DNA of 64,000 nt from Tribonema minus (taxonomy: Eukaryota; Sar; Xanthophyceae; Tribonematales; Tribonemataceae), in assembly GCA_017506865.1 (NCBI GenBank), contig JAFCMP010000457.1, forward strand, positions 124,001-188,000. The letters are read 5' to 3'. The notes under the pieces are model-generated. The model worked only from the letters and a program-made list of their open reading frames with translations, made no database searches and was not told the origin of the DNA. The position numbers and the translations under genes were made by a program. Shown here piece by piece: positions 43,335-54,200 of the stretch; position 1 is the stretch's first letter, and every line of letters starts with the position of its first letter.

Positions 43335-46300
43335 ATGGCCGCCAAGGCCAGCAAATTAATGCAGATGTCGATGTTTAGCAGACCCGAGCCTGCGCGGCAG
43401 ATGCAGGAGCTCGCGTCACGGCAGCTCGCGTCAGCCACGAATAAACAGTGCACTCCCATTTCGTACGAGGCGCAGTTCAACATGTTCATCTGCCCAACAC
43501 AGGCGGGAGTCGCCAACTCAAACGTCAAGGCGGTGACGGAGTCGCACGTGCGAGACGCTGTATTGTCCCTGGACGCATTTGGTGAGTGCGCATGCCTTTA
43601 TTCGCATGCTGTTCAGCCTGGGCATGCGGATTAAAAAGCGCATGCTTGCAACCGCGTTTAGCTCTGTCTCTCGGGCGTTCCGCCATGCGCTAATGCGTAC
43701 ATCCGGTTCAACAACCATTGGTATTGCCAGATGACCAGCCACCAACATGTGCAGAGCCATTCAACATCCGTCAACATTAGACACAATGTACTGATTCATG
43801 TACGTACAGTGCTGTATAGCGTACATACGGCGCCACAGTGCCTCATCTTGCGCCTGTGTCTGCCTGTGAATGCAACTGCGCCTGCCGTACGACTGCGCCT
43901 ACCCTCCCACTGGGTGACGCCGCATCAGTACGAGTACCATGTCAAAAATCTCTGTCAAGTGTGTCTGCTTGTGTCGACGCATGCGTTGCTGATGTGACAA
44001 GACTCTGCAAAAACACAACCAGCGCTGCTGCCCTCTCACGCCGCGCGCACCACCAACCACTTGCCTCCCCGCTGCAGGCAAGCCGAGCCTCGACGCCGTG
44101 AGCGTCGGCTTCACGACGTACCGCGCGCCCTACAAGTGCGCCATCGCGGGCTCCACTCAGTGGTCCGTGAGCGTTGTCTACCGCGACCCCTCCTACTACC
44201 GCCGCCACCTCACCGCCGTCGCCACCACCGCAACCAACACAACGCTCAGCGCGGGCTACGTGGACCCGTCCTCCAACGCCGTCACGCGCGCGTCCGAGGC
44301 AAATGACTGGGTCACGTACTCGTTCCCCAACAACAGCACGGCGGACTTCAGGACGGCGTTCTACGCGGCGGTCGCGGCGGCAGCGGGGCTGCCCGCGGGC
44401 GCCATCACGTACAGCGACTTGCAGGTGCGTTTGGCGCGTGCGCTCGCTGCACTGCGATGCACGCCCATGAGAGAGGGCTCGTACTTTAATTCTAGCACAG
44501 GGCGCGAAAAAGCCCAGAGCTTGACTTTCTGATATTTGAAGTACCTGTGCGATCCGGCCATGTGAGTCATTAACCAGCTTATTTTGCAGCCAGTAGGCAA
44601 CATCGAGCTAGCATGACCTGCACTTGCGCACAAATGCTTCAGGTGATTGATGCGGCTTTATCACTGTGCCTGTGTGCAGCATCACTGTGCCTGTGTGCAG
44701 CAACCAGCATTATAAAGCGCTCTTGAAATCGTGCCTGTGCGCAGCGACCACCATTGCAAAGTAATCTTGACATCATGAATTTCAAGTGTGTAGATCGACG
44801 CGTCGCTCATGCCAGGCGCTTGCTGACTGCACTTGCCACAATACACAGTTCATTGCTCTCCTCCTGTTGCAGACTTGTGCTGCTATGTCACCTCCCCACG
44901 GTGCGATCCCCCCATACTATGAAGCACTTGAGTTGCCGCCGCGCTTAAGCCAGCCTGCCGTTCGCTGCCAACACTGCTCAACTGACATGCCCAAACTGCC
45001 GCTGCATTTCCACCACCATTACCACACACCATCATCACACCAAGAATGCAGCATCACTCAACTGACAACCCCCCCCCCTCCCCCCCCCCCCCCCCACCAG
45101 GTCCAGTCCTCCGGCTGGATTGCGCGCTTCAGCAGCTCCGAGGGGTCCGTGCCCCCCGGTTCGCTCGCGTTCAGCACGCCCACCATGATGAGCGTCGGCA
45201 TCGCCGGCAACGAGGTGTGGCCGGCGTGGGCGTGGGTGCTGTTCGCGCTGGCGGTGCTCGCGTGCGCGCTGCCGCTGTGCATGTTCATCCTCAAGAAGCG
45301 CGCCGCCGAGTTTGAGGAGGAGGAGGAGGGCTATGTGAGTGCACGCGTATGCATACGTACAGATTCCTGCCCCCCCTGTTGCATGTCGGCATTTTGTAGA
45401 GGGGCCCTTGTGTTTGCATGGCGCTGCATCGTGTGTTGTCGCGTCGGACTGCGTCTTGGTGCGGCGCATGGTCACGCGGGTGCAAATATTGAGCGCTGCA
45501 GATTGTGTGCGAGGATCACCAATGTGCACGGCCGCGCTGCCACTGTGCAGTGTACACTGAACACAACTGACCATTGATCATTCAAGCCACCTCGTGTTGC
45601 AGCACTCAGCAAGCATCACCACGTTGCATCACATGTCTCACGAGCTGGCAGCTCATGCGCGCATGAGCTGCCGTGCCTCAACGCTGAACATGGCCTTCTC
45701 AACCTGAAATACGAAACGAACCTGGAAAAAAATCCACAGCAATGTATGTGTACTCTTGACGAGTACAATCTAACCCTACATGAACTCAAGTCACATACCC
45801 CGCGACTAACGCGCATTGCGCGCCGTGCCTCAACGCTCAACAGGGCCTCCTCAAGCTGCGGAAGGAGGAGGGCCTGGAGAAGATCCACGGCAACGAGTTT
45901 GGCATCACCAACCTCGACTTTGACGGCAACTACAATGACTACGAGGAGCCCAAGATGCAAGACGAGTACGCCGGCGCCACCGCCGCCGCCGCCAGCCGCG
46001 CCAGCCACGGCCACAAGCGCATGGACAGCGCAGGTGGGTTATCCCCAGTACGTTTAAGCGTTTCACACATATGCTTTGCAATACTTTGATTTATAAGGGT
46101 ATCATTTTGACTGGTCCGCCGCCGCCGCCCGTGCCAGCCACGGCCACAAGCGCATGGACGGCGCAGGTGGGCACTTTGTCGCGAGTAGTTGAAGGTTATC
46201 CCTAGTACCTTGAGGGTTTCACACATGTTTTGCAATGCTCATCAAATAGGGAGATCAGTTTGTCTGATCCGCTGTCGCGCCGGCCACGGCCAAAAGCACC

Positions 46301-46901
46301 TGGACAGCGCAGGGTGCCGTACTTCCAGTAGCACTTGAACTCGTAGACTTGTGTCAAGGCAACAAGGGAGCCACACACCGCTGAAGTCCTGCAAATGTGT
46401 CCCACCTTGCAATACGCTCACAACCGCTCGTGTTCTGTTGTGCCTTGGCCTCTGCAGGCACCAGCACGGTGGACGTCAGCGCCACCGCGTGGAGCAACGA
46501 GAAGGGCAAGAAGTCCAACTTTGCGGTCGCCGGCCAGGTGAGACACACCACCGATGTATGTAGGTATGGCATGAAGTTACGAGGCGCTCTGCCTCGCGTC
46601 TTACTTCGCATTGGCTGCTCATTGAGCTTTGAATCCGCGATGGCGGTAAGAACCAGTTCTGCAAACTCACAGGTCCACGTTAGATCAAGTATGTTTTAAT
46701 CTGACCTATGGGGCGCATTAAACTCAAGCACTCACACATCAAATTCAAACACTATCACCATCATACTCAACCACTTCCTTGTTGTGTATGCGCGCCTACT
46801 CTGTGCAGGTCGCGGCGTTCGACATTGTCGACACCAAGGGCTCCATCGACTTCGACCACCTGCGCAACTCCATCAACGGCGCCAAGTACAACTTTGACTA
46901 A
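43335..46901 (+). CDS. Single-pass membrane protein (paralogue B)
   Basis: Exons 43335-43581, 44078-44424, 45101-45334, 45844-46033, 46458-46537 and 46809-46901 (stop TAA) join with consistent phases into 396 residues. The ATG at 43335 has a good context (aaccATGG), but no signal peptide follows, so an upstream exon may be missing. The ectodomain includes QFNMFICPTQ, LSLDAFGKPSLDAVSVGF and FPNNSTADFRTAF. A membrane helix lies at about 238-262 (WPAWAWVLFALAVLACALPL), then KKRAAEFEEEEEG and a tail of about 120 residues with acidic and His/Ser-rich stretches (NLDFDGNYNDYEEP), ending AKYNFD. Compared with paralogue A the tail is much longer. Family not recognised; a surface protein with a cytosolic scaffold-binding tail is an inference. 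Confidence 0.75.
44485..44535 (+). repeat. Dispersed repeat family 2, partial copy 4
   Basis: taattctagcacagggcgcg then aaaaagcccaga; only the core of the family is present, in an intron of paralogue B. Confidence 0.55.
45062..45100 (+). promoter_or_regulatory. C-homopolymer polypyrimidine tract before exon 45101
   Basis: Nearly uninterrupted C (about 28 of 31 bases) up to accag. It acts as the acceptor of the membrane-helix exon of paralogue B. Confidence 0.6.
46034..46320 (+). repeat. Donor-side ghosts of paralogue B exon 45844-46033
   Basis: The exon tail gccagccacggccacaagcg catggacagcgcag plus gtgggt recurs at 46131-46170 (only one or two changes) and, more diverged, at 46275-46314 (cggccacggccaaaagcacc). 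The intron text gtttcacacat...tttgcaat is also repeated, giving periods of about 130-150 bp. Confidence 0.88.
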
Positions 46902-48276
46902 ACCGCAAGTTCAAGTTCAACGTGTCCGCGGGGGTTTCCGCAGTGAGCGTCCGACTTTCCGTCTAGCCAGAGAGCTGCAAAGGGCTCCAAGGGTTCCCAA
47001 CAAGTGCGCACGGCCGGAGCGGCGGGCAACGTAAAGAGCTCTTCCATGTTGAAGTTCTGACAGTGGCAATACACACACACACGTTGCTTCGCGTTGATGA
47101 ATTCGTGCTGGGGTTCTGTGGTCCATAGAGATTATGCGAAGGGGAGGCGAGATGTTGATGTTGCGTGAGAGGGCGTTGTTGAAGTACGTTAATTAATCTT
47201 TGATGCGGGTCTCTCAGCCACCAGGAAGGTTCAATGGTGTTGAGGCGACAGTGACACGGGCCACAATATGTAAGTACCGGGAACGGCGATTGAGTGAGAA
47301 ATGGCGATTGATTGAGCAAACAGAAGTCCCCACGCAAGAGAATGCAGATATTCCCCCCGCGAGTTGAGATGGTATGTTTTGTGCCTGTGCCACACGCATC
47401 TTGCTGTTTTGACTGCGTTGCTGTGGTGCATGTGTGGACTTGCAACTGAGATGCTTACAATCCCTTTTGCTCGGATGTCGCCAACCGCGTGCAACATGCA
47501 GTAATGTAATGTATAGCACCACGATGCTTGATCGCGCGCCGATGCATTGATGGTCGCAGCTGCGAGCAAATGGCACCTGTGGCCGCTATGAGTTCTAGTC
47601 CAGTACTGCATGGGCGCAAGCAGTCGAAGTACGGAATGACACCCGCATTTGCCGTCTAGCCAGTATTATGTTTGAAACAAACAAGATCGTCGGCATTTTA
47701 GCACCGCCCGCACATTGTATACTTCTTGAAGTATATATGATACTTCTTGAAGTATTTGAAGTACTTCACATCTCAAACAACACGCAGAGCTCACACATGG
47801 CTGCTGCATCACTGCCAAGTTTTGTTTGCACCTGTACTGCATGCGAGAGCAGCAATCTCGGCTGCGGAGCACAACAACAAAGAGTGTCAGGAGCAGACGC
47901 ACAGGAGCAAAAGCAGCGGTGGCAGCAGCGTGCTTATTGTAGGGGCATGGCATTTTGCTGTCATCACCTTCCTTCATTGACGCGGCCGCACAATATCGCT
48001 GCAGCAGTGCTCAGCAGCTTAGCCAACGTACTGCCCAGTGCCTGCCCCCCCCCCCCCCCCCCCCCCCCTAACCCAGCACATTTCATCGAGCTCGAAAGGG
48101 GTAGGGGCTGCAGCAATGTGGCGTGCGCAGCCAACCGCCTTAAACCAGTTGCGCACTCAGCCAGAAATGGTGGCCGGTCGAACGATACCATGCCCAAGCC
48201 AGCACGCAGCGATCGTCCCACATCAACCTACGCAGTAGCTGGCCTCCTAGTGGTGACGGCCAGCCCTACCTTGGAC
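46902..48276. other. Intergenic region between convergent 3' ends
   Basis: No exon supported. It includes a dense cluster of tacttcttgaagtat/ttgaagtacttc palindromes (47717-47768) and a C-run of about 23 at 48046-48068. A plus-strand open frame of about 200 codons at 47668-48291 has no recognisable domain and crosses the C-run. Confidence 0.5.
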
Positions 48277-51200
48277 CTACTTGGCGGTTGAAGGCGGAGG
48301 GTCGGAATCGTCGTCGCTCTCGAGAACCGAGCGTGCGCGCGTAAATCTCTCCGCCTGTGGGCAGCACGGAAATTGGGCTCGTCAGCAACGCATGCGTGCG
48401 CAGATGTTCAGACGCGGCGCATCAGCTGCTCACTTCTTGAAGATGGAAATGATGCATCGGTCCTGGCGTTCCTGCGCCGCAACGATGGCAATTCGGCCTT
48501 GCGTCTATTGACACCGCTGCTTACAGCAACATGCAGATTCATCGCTGCACGTGAAACTTGACGCGTTGTGTCCGATACAGGACTCGCACAGTGCGCCGAG
48601 AGCAGGCGCTCGGCTCGACACACCAGTGCTAAGAGAATGCAATGTTTGCGCTACCGGTCCCTCAAGCAGAAAGTCCACGCCGGCGACAGCATGAAGGATG
48701 CATTTGGATGCCTTGTAGAGATGGTGGCAGAACACTCTGTGCACGACCAGCATGGAAGGGTCGCACAGATCCAGGTCGCTCCGCGCAAAGCACTTGCCAT
48801 TTGTACAGTCCGCTTCCTTTGAACAGTGCAAAAGCAGTGTCAGCCAAGTGCACTGCAAGGGCCCAAGAGGAACCTCTGCAGTGGCAAGCGCCAGAACTCA
48901 CCTCCTGGAGCCCTCTCGCCAGCGGCGGCGGCACAGCGTGCGGGCCCTCAAGCCCCCCACCGTCCGGACTCGCCGGCCGTGCAGCATCCGCGGTTGCCCG
49001 CTGCGCCGCCTGCGGGCTCGCAGGCGCACCCTGCGGACTCCCTGGCCGTGATCTACTAGGGTTAGCACTAGGGTTCAGGGTGTCGACGGGCACGCTCGCG
49101 CGCCGCGCAGGCCGCGGTGACCCTGGCCCGGCAGGTTCCGCCGCTGCTGCCGCTGCTGCCGCCGCCGACGTCGCCCCCGCTGCCTTGCCGCTGCCGGAGC
49201 CCCACGCGACGCCTGTGTCTGGCGCCGCCAGCGCCGCCGCCGCCGCCGCCGCCGCGGCGCTGCTGCCGGTGGACGCCGCCAGCGACTGCCGCCGCGCCGC
49301 CGCCGCGGCGGCGCCGGCGGCGGTCCCGAGCCACTCCTCGTGCAGCGGCGGCGGGTGCTGCAGCGCGCTGCTGCCGCTGCGGCGCCCGAGCGTGCGCGCG
49401 TAGAGCGGCAGCATGCCGCCGTGCACCGTCGCCGCCGGTATGGGCGGCGGCAGCGGCGGCGGCGACGCCGACGCCGCCTCGGGCAGCGGCGGCGACGCGG
49501 AGGACTTGGCGGCAGCGGCGTGGTGGGGGCCGCGGCGCAGCTTGTGCACGGCCGACCACCAGCGCGACCGTGGGTGGTCCTTAACTGGGGAGGTGGTGGG
49601 GGTTGGCTGCGGGCTCGTCGAGGTGGACGCGCCGTCGTTGCTCGACACTGCGGAGCGCGCGCACGCAAGCGCCAGGTGCAGGGAGCGGTCAGTATGAACA
49701 GCGCGACCGTTGTGGTGTCGTGAGAATTGCGCGGAGGTCCGGTGTCGAAGAAGCGGTGCCCGCGAGGACACAAATCTGGCGCTGAGGATAAGGCCGCGGC
49801 CGCACCGATGTGAATGTGTCATCATCAGTACTCAACACAGCGCGGTGTGTGTTTACAGCAGCCGCAACGAGTCCCATGCAATGGTGAGAGGTTTACTGCC
49901 CCACAACCTTGCGGTGAATACTGTAAGACCGTGACGAGGCAGCAATGCACGCCTGCAGCCTGTCAAAAGCTGCAGCTACAGTCCTACAAAAGGCATCATC
50001 CTTCCTTTTCCTTGCAAAGCTACAGTAATCGCATACTGAACAAAGATGGCAATGGCAGTTTCGCAGCCGCTCCCGGGACAAGCGGCTGCCCCCCGGCAGA
50101 CGGCTCTTCAACCACGCACCACAACCTCAACAAGCGACGCACCTTCCGACAGCGCCCCCGGCATAAAGTGCTCCCGCGCCAGCGGCGGCGACTCGTTCTC
50201 CTCATCAAAGAACCGCCTGGCCGGCGCCGCGCGCGCTGACAGCGACCCGTAGCTCATGTGGCTCGCGCTGTCGCGCCGCCCGCGCTGCGCCGCCGCTGCC
50301 GCCGCCGCCACCGGCGCTGCCGCTGCTGCCGCCGCCGCCCCCTCCGCCGCCGCCACGCCGCCGCCCATATGGATCTCCAGCGACAGCGGCGACGACATGA
50401 CGCGACTCATGGCGGGCCGGTGCGATGCGGCGACGGCGGCAGCGGCGGCGTCGTCATGGCGCAGCGCCGTCGCGGCGGCGGTGGCGGTGGCGCCGAGGTC
50501 GCTGCTGCCGCGGCCGTGGCGCGCCGACGCCGCCGCGGCGTACGGGCCGCGCGGGCTGAGCGCCGAGAAGAGGCGGCCGGGGTTGAGCGATGCCGCGACC
50601 TGAAGCGTCGGGATGGTGTGGAGGGATGCAAGCGGGGGGGAGGGGGGGGGTGAGTGCGCTGAGGGCGGAATGAAACAGTAGCGGCAGCTCGTTGTCAAAT
50701 ATGCGTAGTGGTGCTAAAGCGCTTACTGTCAAGCTGTGCAGCAACGTACGAAGGTGTCAAGCCCCAAGCCCACACACGCTTAATGCCGGCCGAGGCTGCA
50801 TGCTCGGTGCCATTGCCAAATCGCCCCTTGCGGGGGGTGCAATCTGAGCTTGGTGCACGAAGCCAACATTGACCTTCGGCCCACTGTCATGCCCTGCCGT
50901 TCGCAGCATCTCCCGTCAACACACGGTCAACCGTTGTACACTACCTTGCACATATCATCAAAACATCATAACAGGGGGGGGCTCACCTGCGCGCTGAGGC
51001 TGACGCGTCGCCGATCCCCCTCGTGATGCCCCCCGCCCTCCCCCCCGCCACCCCCCAGCCCCGTGATGGCAGGCATGACAGTCCCGCCAAACGTCACAGG
51101 ACCCATGCCGATGACTGGCGGCGCGCCACCACCAGCGTCGATAGGCGGCGGCAGGCGCGTAGGGGGCGAGCGCCGCGATGCGCGCAGCGACCCGCGCCGC

Positions 51201-54200
51201 ATGCTGGTGCCAACGGCAGTGGAGCCGTGCGCAGCCGCGCGCGCTGCGGCGCCTGCGATGGCGGCACAGTGCGAGAAATGGCATGAGATAATGACGGTAG
51301 GGGTTGAGGTGATTGGTTGTTGCGGGGGTGATACACATGGCGAGCTGCGCCGCACGCTGGTGCCGACAACAGCGGAGCCATGCGCCGCCGCGCGCGCTGC
51401 GGCGCCTGCGGTGGCGGCACAGGAGGAGAAGCAGCATGAGATGATGATGCTACTTCTAGAAGTTGAGGTGTGTGGTTATCGTGGGTGTGATGCACACGGC
51501 GAGCCGTGCCACATGCTAATGCCGACGGCTGACGAGCCATGCGTTGCTACGCGCGTCGCCGCGCCTGCGGAAGCGGCACAGGGACAGCGAGCAGCACGCG
51601 AGTTTGGCGGCGGCAGGAGCTGAAGCTGAACGTGGCTTGCGGGCTGAGCCATGTTTTGCTGCGTGCGCTGCTCGCCTGGACATGTGGACGTGGAAGTGAG
51701 CGCCGTTCAAGGGCTCTCGCTGTGTACACTCACATGCGCAGCGGCGGCAAGTGCCACGACATGTGTGGCAATCTTTAGCGCACGCTGGTGCTGTGGCGGG
51801 ACTTCGATGCTCTGCGCTAGCATGGGAGGATGACACGCCTTGCGGTTTCAGAGCTTCAACACCTAGGAGGCGGCGTCGCGCATGCAGGATTAAACACTCT
51901 CGCGGTCGCCGACAGCTGCTCTTTAAATGCAATGCGCGCATACTACATTTGCCGCAATGCTCCACGTTGTCTATTAGCAGCAGAATCATGACAAGCAGGA
52001 TGGGAGGGTGGCACCGGGATCAGGATCAATGCAAGTTCGCGTGATCCAATTCAGACAACATCAAAACACATACCGTGTCTGAAGCCAACAACACCCTCAC
52101 AACTGACAAGGCACTGTGCAATCTCTAGTGCACGCCCCTCACGCACATTGGAAATTCTGCCAGTCAGCGCTCACCTAGCATCTTTCTGCCAGCGCCGCCG
52201 GCGCTGCTGCTGTCGACGCTCGGCACCGGACTGGTGTCCTCAAAGCTGCTGCTGCCGCCGCCGACGCCGCCGCCGCCGTCGATCACCGGCGCGGACACCG
52301 CGTGATGCCGCCGGCTGCGCCACGGCAGCACCGCCAAATCGATGCCGAAGTCCGCCGTCGGACTCAACGAGCGCGCGCGCAGCTTGCCGCCGCCGCCGCC
52401 GGTCGGCAGCGTGGCGCGCAGGCCGCTGCGGTCAACGGAGTGGCGGCGCCGCAGCTGCGCCGGTGGCGGCGGCGGCGGCAGCAGCGGCGGCGACTTGGCG
52501 GCGCCGGCGGCGAGGGGGAGGGAGCTGGTGGTGCGCGCGTGCGTGGAGGTGGGGCGCCTGCGCCGCGCCGCCGTGTAGCCGAGCGATATCCACGCCTCCT
52601 GCCCGCCCTGGCGGCGTCACGCAGGAGGGGCAGGGGGCGGGGGGTGAGTTGCGCGCGCGACCAGTCCTCTGCCGTGAGGTGTCGTTATAGGAGTCACGGC
52701 AGCGCTTGCTTGGGCGTCAGCGAGGTGGATCGCACATGTGTTTTGCCCCGAGCCCGCCAACGCACATCCGCCACCCCGCATTCGCCGCCCTCGCGCCCAC
52801 CGCTGCCACGCACGGCACACGCCACCAGCCTACTTCAAGTTGCAGTTACCACACGCCCACGACTACCACGTGCGCCCGCAAAAAAACGCGCGCCTCACCT
52901 CCACGCGCGACAGTATGCTGAAGGCGCTCCACGCGCGCGGCTCGCCCCCCGCGCCCCCCCCCACCGAGTCCCACGTGTCGCTGAACCACAGGTCGCCGCG
53001 CCGCGCGCCGCCGCCGCCGCCGCCCACGCCGTCCGCCGTCGGCGGCGAGCGCGACGGCGGCGGCGTCGTGAGGCGCTTGGCGCCGATGCGCAGCGACAGC
53101 GCCGGGGAGCGCGGCGTGTACAGCGGCGGCGGCGGCGCGAGCGCGATGGCGGCGGTCGCGGAGGCAGGCGTCGTCGCGGACAGCGCCGGCTCGAAGGCGT
53201 ACGGGTGGATGGGATCTGCGAGTGTGCCGCGGGCGAGGCGATGGTGGTGGGTCAGCACATGGACTTCAAGTATGGTGGATGAAAATTGAGGGGGGAGGCG
53301 GTGGCGGCGGCGACGTGCCGTGGCCGCTGCCGCTGCAGGTGCCATCGTCGTCAGGGCAGGGTAAAACGTAGTCTGTCGTTACTACTGCCACTTCTGCTGC
53401 TGCTGCTGCTGCTGGAACATTGCAACCACATGCGCAACGAGCGTATTCGCCACGCCGCATCTCCCATGCCTCAGAGCGCCCTCTCTAAGCTGTCGGCTCC
53501 GCGCCCCGGTACCCCTACACCTAACTCCAGCGTGGAGTAGCGGTCTTGATGAGTCACCGAGTCACTGAGTCAGGGGAGATGGCTCACCTTGGAACGGGGA
53601 ACAGGCCTTGGAATGTGTACCTTTTGCGAAGCGTTCAGGGGGAGGAAGCAGCACGTGCAACACTTCTTGACTGGTACCGCCCAGCAAGTGCAGGCACGTA
53701 GCTGCAGCAGAGTACTTCAGAAGTACTAGTTGGTAGGCTAGCATAGAAAGCCCACCCACCCTGCCCTTCGTTGCTTTGAGGGGGTAGGGTCAGGTGATCA
53801 CGGGGGGGGGGGGGGGGGGGGTCAATTTAGGGAGATGCTGGGGTTCCCCCAGGTGGTGACACTGTCAGCGGCTTCGACCCCTTCCCCCCATACCAGCGCA
53901 ACGACAATACATCATTGCTAAGTTTATGCATGAGTTTTGTGTGCCAATCTGCTGCCTTCCCCTTAGCGTAGTAGTGAGACGGCTCACCTTGGAAAGGGGA
54001 GGGGGGGATGCGGCCGCGGCGGAATGCGCTCCGCGCGCGCGCCGCAACGTCCTCCAGCGCCGCGCGCATGCGTTGCCGCGACAGCTCTTCCCAGTCCTGC
54101 GCGGCCGCGCGCTGCTTGGCGGCGTCGAGGGGATACCTGTCCGCTGCTGCCGCCGCTGCTGCTGCCATTGCCGCCGCTCCAAGCCTGCCGTGGATCGTGC

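Noticed and set aside
47668-48291. 207-codon plus-strand open frame
   Set aside because: Crosses a long C-run and palindromic spacer, with no domain and no splice support; treated as chance.
49068-49825. Long overlapping open frames on both strands, Ala/Arg/Pro-rich
   Set aside because: Only the minus frame 49647-48902 has splice sites and phases that join neighbouring exons; the others are by-products of GCN-rich composition.
52302-53282. 326-codon plus-strand open frame
   Set aside because: It runs opposite two phase-consistent minus exons, is Arg/Ala low-complexity and has no recognisable domain.
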